Positions 34,579 through 41,938 of a stretch of DNA of 64,000 bases are shown here, one piece after another. Numbering within the stretch: position 1 is the stretch's first letter; every line of letters begins with the position of its first letter. A program made the position numbers and the translations under genes. This DNA comes from Algoriphagus sp. (GTDB lineage: Bacteria; Bacteroidota; Bacteroidia; Cytophagales; Cyclobacteriaceae): assembly GCA_030729785.1 (NCBI GenBank), contig JANQWS010000032.1, positions 1 to 64,000 of the forward strand, written 5' to 3'. A model generated the notes under the pieces. The model was not told the origin of the DNA and made no database searches. It saw only the letters and a program-made list of their open reading frames with translations.

Positions 34579-36471
34579 ATGGCTACAGCGACAGTTGCAT
34601 CTCAAAACACAGTAGTTCACGAGCACCAAGATCATCATGAGCACGAGCATCATGATAATTTCATCACCAAATATCTTTTTACCACAGATCATAAAATGAT
34701 CGCCAAGCAGTTTTTGGTAACTGGTATGTTTTGGGCACTTATTGGTGGATTTCTTTCTACATTATTCCGTCTTCAACTTGGATTTCCAGACATGAATTTG
34801 GAATTCCTGCGCCCACTTTTAGGGGGATGGATTGATGAAGCAGGTAAATTAGATCCTACCTTCTACCTGGCTTTAGTAACTATGCACGGAACCATCATGG
34901 TATTCTTTGTATTGACTGCCGGTTTGAGTGGTACTTTCTCTAATTTCTTGATTCCACTTCAGATTGGAGCTCGAGACATGGCTTCAGGATTTATGAACAT
35001 GCTCTCCTACTGGTTCTTCTTTGTATCAGGTGTGATCATGTTTATTTCCCTTTTCCTTAAAACTGGCCCTGCTGGTGGGGGATGGGTGGTTTATCCGCCA
35101 TTGTCCGCCTTGGAACAAGCAATTCCTGGTTCCGGAATGGGAATGACACTTTGGTTGATTGCAATGGTGTTTTTTATCGCATCTTCTTTACTAGGAGGGA
35201 TCAATTACATCACCACAGTAATCAACCTGCGAACCAAAGGAATGTCTTTCTCTAGACTTCCATTGACGATTTGGGCATTCTTTCTAACTGCTGTTATTGG
35301 ACTTTTATCCTTTCCAGTTCTTTTTGCTGCAGCACTTTTATTGGTATTTGATCGTAGTTTTGGTACTTCATTTTACCTCTCTGATATTTATGTAGCGGGT
35401 GAAGCTTTGCCAAATACGGGTGGTAGCCCAGTCTTGTACCAGCACTTATTCTGGTTTTTGGGGCACCCTGAAGTGTATATCGTATTACTTCCTGCATTAG
35501 GAATCACCTCTGAGGTAATTGCTACCAATGCACGCAAACCTATTTTCGGATACAAGGCAATGATCATTTCCATGTTAGGAATTACAATTCTTTCCTTCAT
35601 CGTATGGGCTCACCATATGTTCGTATCAGGAATGAATCCCTTCCTTGGATCGATCTTCATGTTCTTGACTCTGATTATTGCCGTTCCATCGGCAGTAAAG
35701 GTATTTAACTACTTAACTACTCTTTGGAGAGGGAATTTGATATTCACTCCTGGAATGTTGTTTTCCATTGGATTGGTATCTTTCTTTATTTCTGGAGGGT
35801 TGACTGGTATTTTCTTGGGTAATTCCGCCATTGATATTCAATTGCATGATACTTATTTCGTAGTTGCCCACTTTCACTTAGTAATGGGATCTGCCTCTTT
35901 CTTTGGTTTGATGGCAGGGGTATACCATTGGTTCCCTAAGATGTTTGGCCGTATGATGGATGCCAAATTGGGTTATATCCACTTTTGGTTGACTTTCGTA
36001 GGGGTCTATATGATTTTCTTTCCTATGCATTACATTGGTATCGCAGGTTTCCCAAGACGCTATTATTCGTGGACTAATTTTGAGTTTACCAATTCCTATA
36101 CGGATTTGAATATGTTTGTATCCATAGCAGCGATTATTACGTTTGCAGCTCAAGCAATTTTCTTATTCAACTTCTTCTACAGTATGTATAGAGGAAGAAA
36201 GGCCTCGCTTAATCCTTGGAATTCGACTACCTTGGAATGGACAACTCCAATCAATCCAGGGCATGGTAACTGGCCTGGAGAGATTCCTACGGTATACAGA
36301 TGGCCTTACGATTATTCTAAGCCAGGTGCTGCTGAAGACTTCATTCCTCAGCATATTCCTCTGTCTCAGACTCCAGAATCCAACTTGCCACATGAGCAAG
36401 AGTTAGTCAAGGTAGAGCTAGAGATTATGAGAGAGGAAGCGGATTTGGTAGCAAATGAGTCTAAACACTAA
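34579..36471 (+). CDS. coxA: Cytochrome c oxidase subunit I
   Basis: A 630-aa heme-copper oxidase subunit with about 12 helices. TMHGTIMVFF holds a low-spin heme ligand. WFLGHPEVYIVLLPALG has CuB His, the D-channel Glu (GHPEV marks the A1 class) and the cross-linked Tyr; AHHMFVSGMNP gives two CuB His; and the heme ligands are in FVVAHFHLVMGS. A His-rich N-terminus (VVHEHQDHHEHEHHDN) precedes helix 1 and could bind metal. Reduces O2 to water and pumps protons. Its last 17 bp overlap ctaA. Confidence 0.97.
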   Translation: MATATVASQNTVVHEHQDHHEHEHHDNFITKYLFTTDHKMIAKQFLVTGMFWALIGGFLSTLFRLQLGFPDMNLEFLRPLLGGWIDEAGKLDPTFYLALVTMHGTIMVFFVLTAGLSGTFSNFLIPLQIGARDMASGFMNMLSYWFFFVSGVIMFISLFLKTGPAGGGWVVYPPLSALEQAIPGSGMGMTLWLIAMVFFIASSLLGGINYITTVINLRTKGMSFSRLPLTIWAFFLTAVIGLLSFPVLFAAALLLVFDRSFGTSFYLSDIYVAGEALPNTGGSPVLYQHLFWFLGHPEVYIVLLPALGITSEVIATNARKPIFGYKAMIISMLGITILSFIVWAHHMFVSGMNPFLGSIFMFLTLIIAVPSAVKVFNYLTTLWRGNLIFTPGMLFSIGLVSFFISGGLTGIFLGNSAIDIQLHDTYFVVAHFHLVMGSASFFGLMAGVYHWFPKMFGRMMDAKLGYIHFWLTFVGVYMIFFPMHYIGIAGFPRRYYSWTNFEFTNSYTDLNMFVSIAAIITFAAQAIFLFNFFYSMYRGRKASLNPWNSTTLEWTTPINPGHGNWPGEIPTVYRWPYDYSKPGAAEDFIPQHIPLSQTPESNLPHEQELVKVELEIMREEADLVANESKH

Positions 36472-37534
36472 AAGTAAGATAAACAGCTACCTACGCCTTT
36501 CAGGAGTTACTGTCGTAGCTGTTTATTTTCTAATTCTGGTGGGTGGAATTGTACGAAGTACCGGTTCAGGTATGGGCTGTCCTGATTGGCCAAAATGCTT
36601 TGGATCTATTGTGCCTCCTACTCGAGTAGACCAACTTCCGGATAATTACCAACAGATCTACCTAGAAAAACGTCTGGCAAAAAACGATCGATTTATAGCC
36701 ACTCTTTCGAGTCTTGGATTTACCCAAACGGCTGATCAATTGGCCAGTGATAAATCGATCTTGATCGAAGAGGAGTTTAATGCTACAAAAACGTGGATTG
36801 AGTACATCAATCGCCTGATAGGCGTGGTCATTGGACTATTAATATTTGCAACATTGATTAAATCCTTCTCCTTGTGGTCTCAAGACAAGTGGATTTCAAT
36901 AACTGCTTTGATTGCTTTTTTTCTAGTAGGGTTTACAGGTTGGATTGGTTCAATCGTTGTGTCAACCAACCTATTGGCCTGGATGATTACCTTCCACATG
37001 CTACTTGCGTTGGCTCTGGTAGCTGTGCTTCTTTACAGTAACCGTAGGGCAGCTCGGCTAATATTGATGAAAAACGCAGTTCATCCCATGCCCAGGAAAA
37101 TAGTATGGGTTTTAATTAGTGCGATGCTGTTGATGCTCATTCAAGTAATCTTGGGTACTCAGGTAAGAGAAGCTATTGATCAAGTATCTTTTGCAATGGG
37201 CAACCTCCTTCGAGAGGAATGGATTGAAAATTCGGGTCTTGTCTTTTTGATTCATCGTTCATTTTCAATCTCGTTGGTGACTATACATGTGCTTTATTTT
37301 TGGTGGGTGATGAAGTATTCTTCTCGTACTAGTCCTTTTGCTATCTGGAATCAAGCACTTTTTGTTCTTCTGATTTTAGAAATTGCGTCTGGAATGGGGA
37401 TGGCGTATTTTGGGATACCTGCTTTTTTGCAACCAGTTCATTTATTAGTGGGATCCGTCCTTTTGGGAGTACAATTTATATTGACGCTTCGTTTGAATGA
37501 AGCGGCACAATTAAAAACTGAAAGTTACCTATGA
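36455..37534 (+). CDS. ctaA: Heme A synthase (COX15/CtaA)
   Basis: A 359-aa membrane enzyme that oxidises heme O to heme A for the oxidase. About eight helices are present. The first conserved block is GGIVRSTGSGMGCPDWPKC, with the cysteine pair seen in many CtaA proteins. His ligands are in WIEYINRL, TFHMLLA, LIHRSFS and PVHLLVGS. It starts within coxA and overlaps ctaB by 4 bp, so cofactor assembly is coupled to subunit synthesis. Confidence 0.94.
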   Translation: MSLNTKSKINSYLRLSGVTVVAVYFLILVGGIVRSTGSGMGCPDWPKCFGSIVPPTRVDQLPDNYQQIYLEKRLAKNDRFIATLSSLGFTQTADQLASDKSILIEEEFNATKTWIEYINRLIGVVIGLLIFATLIKSFSLWSQDKWISITALIAFFLVGFTGWIGSIVVSTNLLAWMITFHMLLALALVAVLLYSNRRAARLILMKNAVHPMPRKIVWVLISAMLLMLIQVILGTQVREAIDQVSFAMGNLLREEWIENSGLVFLIHRSFSISLVTIHVLYFWWVMKYSSRTSPFAIWNQALFVLLILEIASGMGMAYFGIPAFLQPVHLLVGSVLLGVQFILTLRLNEAAQLKTESYL

Positions 37535-38436
37535 GTACTGTAGAGATGAATTCGGACAGTTTTGCAGGCCTACTAAAAAGCAGGTTAGTTGCTTATTCTG
37601 ATTTAATTAAATTCCGGTTGTCTGCATTGGTTACCTTTTCAGCTGTTTTTGGATACATCCTTGGTGATCGGGGAATAGATTTTGGATGGTCAGGATTTTT
37701 TGGTTTGGTGCTGGGAGGTTTTTTTATTTCGGGTGCATCGGGTGCAGCCAACGAGATTATGGAGCGGGATCTGGATAAGTTGATGAAGCGAACTCAGAAT
37801 CGCCCTTTGCCCTTACAGTTAATATCTTTACAGGAAGCGTATTGGTTTACAGGGTTTATCGCATTTTTGGGGATAGGCTTACTTTGGTTTTTTACCAATC
37901 CGTTGACTACTGCCTTGGGCGTATTGAGTATGCTGCTTTACGTTTTTGCTTATACCCCGCTCAAACGTGTGGGGCCTATTGCCGTTTTTGTAGGCGCAAT
38001 TCCTGGTGCGATGCCACCCTTATTGGGATGGACTGCCGCTACTGGCGCGATTACATACGAGGCGTTAATTATTTTCGGGATTCAATTTATTTGGCAGTTT
38101 CCTCATTTTTGGGCGATAGCATGGGTAAGTGATGAGGATTACAAGCGTGCTGGATTTAAATTACTTCCAAGTGGTGGGGGACAAGATTTGAATACTGCTA
38201 TTCAAATTATGATTTATACCCTCTTTCTATTGCCATTGGGTCTGTTGCCTAGTTATTTTGGGTTAGTGGGTTTGAATTCAGGCATTGTTGCGACGGTATG
38301 TGGGGTCTTGTTCTTGGCACAGACATTTTCATTGATGCGGGATTGTTCTCGAAAGTCAGCTTTGAAAATCATGTTTGGGTCTTTTCTTTATTTGCCGGTG
38401 GTTCAGATTGCGTATTTATTAGACAAAATGCCTTAA
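37531..38436 (+). CDS. ctaB: Protoheme IX farnesyltransferase
   Basis: A 301-aa UbiA-family prenyltransferase (CyoE/CtaB) that converts heme B to heme O. The allylic diphosphate motif is NEIMERDLDKLMKRTQNRPLP (around 75-95), with the second Asp-rich region in FWAIAWVSDEDYKRAGFKLLP. It has about nine helices. It overlaps ctaA by four bases (ATGA) and continues the heme A branch. Confidence 0.95.
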   Translation: MSTVEMNSDSFAGLLKSRLVAYSDLIKFRLSALVTFSAVFGYILGDRGIDFGWSGFFGLVLGGFFISGASGAANEIMERDLDKLMKRTQNRPLPLQLISLQEAYWFTGFIAFLGIGLLWFFTNPLTTALGVLSMLLYVFAYTPLKRVGPIAVFVGAIPGAMPPLLGWTAATGAITYEALIIFGIQFIWQFPHFWAIAWVSDEDYKRAGFKLLPSGGGQDLNTAIQIMIYTLFLLPLGLLPSYFGLVGLNSGIVATVCGVLFLAQTFSLMRDCSRKSALKIMFGSFLYLPVVQIAYLLDKMP

Positions 38437-38439
38437 GTC

Positions 38440-39021
38440 ATGGAAAGTGAATTGAAATATATCGATATCGTCGAGCAGCCGATTAGCATGCATCCAAAAA
38501 AGTTTGCGCTTTGGTTGTTTTTAGTTACCGTGGTGATGATTTTCGCAGCCTTGACAAGTGCGTACATTGTACGTCAGGCAGAAGGCAATTGGCTGGAGTA
38601 TGAATTGCCTGAGATATTTTGGTATACCTCAGGAATAGTAATTCTCAGCTCTATTGCATTGCAAGTGGCCTACTATTCTGCAAAGAAGGATAATTTTATT
38701 GGGTTAAGGCTGGGGATGGTGCTTACGGTCCTACTTGGAATAGGCTTTCTAATAGGACAATGGTACAGTTGGGTAGCTTTGGTAGACCGCGAAGTTTTTT
38801 TTGTAGGGAATCCTGCAGGATCTTTTTTGTACGTTTTCACTGGATTACATGCGGTTCACCTAATCAGCGGTGTGATATTTCTGATTATTGTATTAATTTC
38901 GACCTTTAGATACAAAGTGCATTCACAAGCATTGAATACCTTGGATATGGCCGCAACGTATTGGCATTTCCTTGGAGGATTGTGGTTGTATTTGTTTTTA
39001 TTTCTGCTTTTGAATCATTAA
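38440..39021 (+). CDS. Heme-copper oxidase subunit III-like protein (first copy)
   Basis: A 193-aa membrane protein with five helices and the short cytochrome oxidase subunit III pattern (KFALWLFLVTVVMIFAALTSAYIV, FTGLHAVHLISGVIFLI, TYWHFLGGLWLYLFLFLL). It lacks the first two helices of the seven-helix form. Bacteroidota act/cox clusters often carry two tandem subunit III genes; the next one is longer. It starts 3 bp after ctaB. Confidence 0.9.
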   Translation: MESELKYIDIVEQPISMHPKKFALWLFLVTVVMIFAALTSAYIVRQAEGNWLEYELPEIFWYTSGIVILSSIALQVAYYSAKKDNFIGLRLGMVLTVLLGIGFLIGQWYSWVALVDREVFFVGNPAGSFLYVFTGLHAVHLISGVIFLIIVLISTFRYKVHSQALNTLDMAATYWHFLGGLWLYLFLFLLLNH

Positions 39022-39047
39022 AAATTAACCCAGTACACTATTCATCT

Positions 39048-39824
39048 ATGTCTGCGCATTCTACCGTTATCGAAGCAAGCACGAAAAGAGGCGTTTGGGG
39101 AGGAGGAAACGAACCCCTAAAAGCTAGCTATGGAAAACTCATGATGTGGTTTTTCCTACTTTCTGACATCTTTACTTTTGCTGCTTTTCTAATCAGCTAT
39201 TTGGCCATTCGTGTCAGCTATCCTGCCTATGCAGGTGCTGCTGAAACCTTCACAGGTTCCAATGAGTACTGGCCGGTGCCAGAATTGGTATTTGAGGCGC
39301 TTCCATTCTTACATGGAGTACATGCTCCACTAATATTTGTAGGAATTATGACCTTTATCTTGATTGCTAGTTCGGTAACCATGGTATTGGCTGTTGAAGC
39401 TGGACATCGGAACGACCGAAATGATGTAGTAAAATGGATGCTTTGGACACTGCTTGGAGGGATTACTTTCTTAAGTTGTCAAGCTTGGGAGTGGTCACAC
39501 TTTATCCATGGAACAGATGGTGGCTCTTTGCTTACCTATGTAAATGGACTTGGGCAGACTGTATCCGAAACCGTCTTTGGTGCCAATTTGATGGTCAATG
39601 AATATGGACCAGCGTCTTTTGCGCAATTATTTTTCTTTATTACTGGCTTCCATGGATTCCACGTGACCATTGGAGTTTTCTTGTTGTTCCTTTGTTTTTA
39701 TCAAGCTGCAGTAGGGATTTACGACAAGCGTGGTCATTATGAAATGGTAGAGAAAATTGGCCTCTATTGGCACTTTGTAGATTTGGTTTGGGTATTTGTA
39801 TTTACCTTATTTTATTTGATCTAA
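39048..39824 (+). CDS. coxC: Cytochrome c oxidase subunit III (second copy)
   Basis: A 258-aa protein from ATG 39048 (MSAHSTVIEAS). A longer frame starting at 38961 overlaps the previous gene and lacks support. It has seven helices; typical blocks are GKLMMWFFLLSDIFTFAAFLISY, the conserved FFITGFHGFHVTIGVFLLF and LYWHFVDLVWVFVFTLFYLI. The long loop with HFIHGTDGGSLLTYVNGLG is an insertion between helices. It stabilises subunit I. Confidence 0.93.
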   Translation: MSAHSTVIEASTKRGVWGGGNEPLKASYGKLMMWFFLLSDIFTFAAFLISYLAIRVSYPAYAGAAETFTGSNEYWPVPELVFEALPFLHGVHAPLIFVGIMTFILIASSVTMVLAVEAGHRNDRNDVVKWMLWTLLGGITFLSCQAWEWSHFIHGTDGGSLLTYVNGLGQTVSETVFGANLMVNEYGPASFAQLFFFITGFHGFHVTIGVFLLFLCFYQAAVGIYDKRGHYEMVEKIGLYWHFVDLVWVFVFTLFYLI

Positions 39825-39843
39825 GTATTTCAATTCGCATATT

Positions 39844-40173
39844 ATGGAAGTTCAAGACACTAAATCGACGCTTCAGGTAACGCCTCGAAACGAAGAAAAA
39901 ATCAAAAAAATCTGGAAGACTGCTTTTATTCTCCTAGCAATAACGGTAGGGGAGTTTATCATGGCCTTTACCATGGATAGAGGTATCTTACTTTACTCAC
40001 TGTTCATCTTGTTGACAATTTGGAAAGCCAAATACATCATGATGGAGTTTATGCACTTAGGTGACGAAGCTAAGCCACTCTTTTATTCCATTATTGTCCC
40101 GCTTATTTTCCTAGTTTGGCTAGTCATAGCATTGGTTAAGGAAGGATCAGACATCTTTTTGATGCGCTGGTAA
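39844..40173 (+). CDS. Cytochrome c oxidase subunit IV family protein
   Basis: A 109-aa protein with three helices (about 25-42, 45-62, 79-98) of the bacterial cytochrome c oxidase subunit IV type. KAKYIMMEFMHLGDEAKPL between helices 2 and 3 is the conserved family block. It is the last gene before the internal terminator at 40199. Confidence 0.88.
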   Translation: MEVQDTKSTLQVTPRNEEKIKKIWKTAFILLAITVGEFIMAFTMDRGILLYSLFILLTIWKAKYIMMEFMHLGDEAKPLFYSIIVPLIFLVWLVIALVKEGSDIFLMRW

Positions 40174-40198
40174 AATGAATAATAATTAAAAAAAAGTT

Positions 40199-40231
40199 AG
40201 GTTGAAGTGAATCACTTCAACCTTCTTTTTT
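40199..40231 (+). terminator. Terminator inside the respiratory cluster
   Basis: AGGTTGAAGTG (40199-40209), AAT, CACTTCAACCT (40213-40223), then a T-run (40226-40231). It is a strong 11-bp stem between the subunit IV and sco genes. It would divide the cluster into a structural part and an assembly part, with partial read-through or a new promoter just before 40244. Confidence 0.88.
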
Positions 40232-40243
40232 GTTATAACCTAT

Positions 40244-40912
40244 ATGCGAAGTATTCGAATTCTTCAGGGCTTGGTCCTTGTTTGTATCTTACTGATTCCC
40301 ATCTTAATCTTTCTGTTTTTGAAGGGGTTTGGAAAAAATGAGTACGATTTACCCATTTTTTTTCAAACAGGAGTGGATAATCCATTTCAAGAATGCCCTA
40401 TTTCCGATAGTTTGCAGCATTTTATTCCTGATTTTACGTTTACCAACCAGGATGGGCAGCCTTTCGGTAGGGCCCAAATGGAAGGAAAAATCACTATTGT
40501 GGATTTCTTTTTTACTTCTTGTCCCAGTATTTGTCCTGTGATGTCTAAGGAAATGGAGCGAGTGAATGATCACTTTCAAGATGAACCTAGTGTTCAAATT
40601 TTTTCTATCAGCATTGACCCCACCTACGACACGCCTCAAGTTTTAAAAGCTTACGCAGAAGAACACCATGCGATTCAAGGCAAGTGGCAATTCCTTTCCG
40701 GATCAAAGGAAGAGACTTTTCAATTGGCTCGCTGTGGCTTTGTTCTTCCTGCTCTGGATGGGAATGGGGTGCCTGATGATTTTGTACACAGTGATAAATT
40801 TATCTTAATCGATGACCAAGGACGTATCCGGGGTTATTACAGTGGAACTACCCGTGAAGAGGTGGATCTGTTACTATTAGAAACAAAAATTTTACTTTAT
40901 GGCAACAAATAA
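40244..40912 (+). CDS. SCO family copper-delivery protein
   Basis: A 222-aa membrane-anchored thioredoxin-fold protein that helps load CuA of the oxidase. There is one N-terminal helix (about 8-27). The copper site is complete: SCPSICPVM with C93 and C97, and H182 in VHSDKFILIDD. Length is typical. It begins 12 bp after the strong terminator, and its stop overlaps the DUF420 gene by 14 bp. Confidence 0.94.
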   Translation: MRSIRILQGLVLVCILLIPILIFLFLKGFGKNEYDLPIFFQTGVDNPFQECPISDSLQHFIPDFTFTNQDGQPFGRAQMEGKITIVDFFFTSCPSICPVMSKEMERVNDHFQDEPSVQIFSISIDPTYDTPQVLKAYAEEHHAIQGKWQFLSGSKEETFQLARCGFVLPALDGNGVPDDFVHSDKFILIDDQGRIRGYYSGTTREEVDLLLLETKILLYGNK

Positions 40913-41462
40913 TACTGTACAACAAGGTTCTCAAGAAGCAAAGGTTAAAAATTGGATTGTTGGTATTTCTATAGCCATACCCTTGGCAGTTGCGGTGCTG
41001 TTGTTTATGCCAGCTAAACTCACGTCTTTGGGTGGTTGGGTGTATTTTCTTCCACACCTCAATGCAGTCATTAATTCTGCCGCTTCACTTGCATTGGTTT
41101 TAGCCTTGGTATTTATAAAACAAAAGAAATACGCGTTGCATGGGGCTACTATGACGGTTGCTTTTATTCTTGGAGCGATATTTTTGGTTTCATATGTCAT
41201 CTACCACAGTGCTGCTGAAAGCACTCCTTTTGGAGGAGAGGGGGCTATTCGAACCGTCTATTATTTCTTGTTGATTACCCATATTTTGTTTGCAGCAATA
41301 GCACTATTTCCGATTCTATTTGCCTACTACTACGGCTACACGAATCAGCGTGAAAAACACCGTAAAGTAGTAAAGTACGCTTATCCAATTTGGTTGTACG
41401 TGTCTGTTACTGGTGTAATCGTATACTTAATGATTTCACCGTATTATACTCCTAATTTTTAA
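40899..41462 (+). CDS. DUF420 family membrane protein
   Basis: A 187-aa protein with five or six helices of the DUF420 family. Conserved histidines occur in YFLPHLNAVINS, KYALHGATM, SYVIYHSAAESTPFGG, FLLITHILFA and REKHRKVVKYAYPIWLYVSVTGVIVYLM. The family is consistently found in cytochrome oxidase clusters and is thought to aid assembly, perhaps handling heme or copper; no reaction is known to me. It overlaps sco by 14 bp. Confidence 0.92.
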   Translation: MATNNTVQQGSQEAKVKNWIVGISIAIPLAVAVLLFMPAKLTSLGGWVYFLPHLNAVINSAASLALVLALVFIKQKKYALHGATMTVAFILGAIFLVSYVIYHSAAESTPFGGEGAIRTVYYFLLITHILFAAIALFPILFAYYYGYTNQREKHRKVVKYAYPIWLYVSVTGVIVYLMISPYYTPNF

Positions 41463-41481
41463 AGGTAATTGAAGAAAAAAG

Positions 41482-41727
41482 ATGAAATCTAAGTCGCTTT
41501 TCCTGCTTATTATAACTTTCTTTATTCACTTAGGTGCCATGGGGCAGTGTGCTATGTGCCGTGCTTCGGTGGAGAATAATGTTAGCAATGGGGACGCTTC
41601 AATAGGTGCAGGTTTAAATAATGGGATCTTGTATTTGGTAGTGATGCCCTATTTGATGGTTGGTATCATCGGCTTCTTCTGGTACAGGGCATCAAAAAAG
41701 AGGAAAGCTAAACTCCAACCACGCTAA
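41482..41727 (+). CDS. Small membrane protein with CxxC motif, last in the cox cluster
   Basis: An 81-aa protein with a signal-like helix (residues 4-20), an exported CAMC motif (23-26, in GQCAMCRASVENN) and a second helix (about 50-68), ending in a basic tail RASKKRKAKLQPR. The CxxC faces the periplasm, so a thiol-redox or copper-handling role in oxidase assembly is plausible from position only. It begins 19 bp after DUF420 and ends at the operon terminator. Confidence 0.8.
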   Translation: MKSKSLFLLIITFFIHLGAMGQCAMCRASVENNVSNGDASIGAGLNNGILYLVVMPYLMVGIIGFFWYRASKKRKAKLQPR

Positions 41728-41736
41728 TACTATTCG

Positions 41737-41772
41737 GCAAGGTTTGATACCAGACTTTGCTTTTTTATTTTT
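41737..41772 (+). terminator. Terminator of the act/cox/sco cluster
   Basis: GCAAGGTTTG (41737-41746), ATAC, CAGACTTTGC (41751-41760) with two wobble pairs, then TTTTTTATTTTT. It is the final terminator of the respiratory cluster and lies immediately before repeat R2. Confidence 0.8.
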
Positions 41773-41774
41773 GT

Positions 41775-41919
41775 GATTATCCGTTTTCAGGTTACTATCC
41801 AAAGAAAATTAGGTTTGAAGTTCAATTAGGTGAGCCGTGAGCCGTTGACGGTGGTCTTTGAATAATTATCCGCACTGGAGAATTGGCATGTTTAGTCACT
41901 AGTATAATTGCGGATAATT
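41775..41919 (+). repeat. Interspersed palindromic element, copy R2
   Basis: A 145-bp copy from GATTATCCG (41775) to GCGGATAATT (41910-41919). It has the arm AGGTTTGAAGTTCAATTAGGTGAGC, a short core (GTGAGCCGTTGACGGTGG), the internal box ATTATCCGC and the TCACTAGTATAATTGCGG right arm. It ends 19 bp before the histidine kinase ATG, so it forms most of that gene's upstream region. Confidence 0.85.
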
Positions 41920-41938
41920 ACAATTATTTTTAGTCTTC

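Noticed and set aside
38961-39047. Longer start for the second subunit III gene
   Set aside because: It would lie inside the previous coding sequence and encode an unlikely N-terminus; ATG 39048 fits the family.
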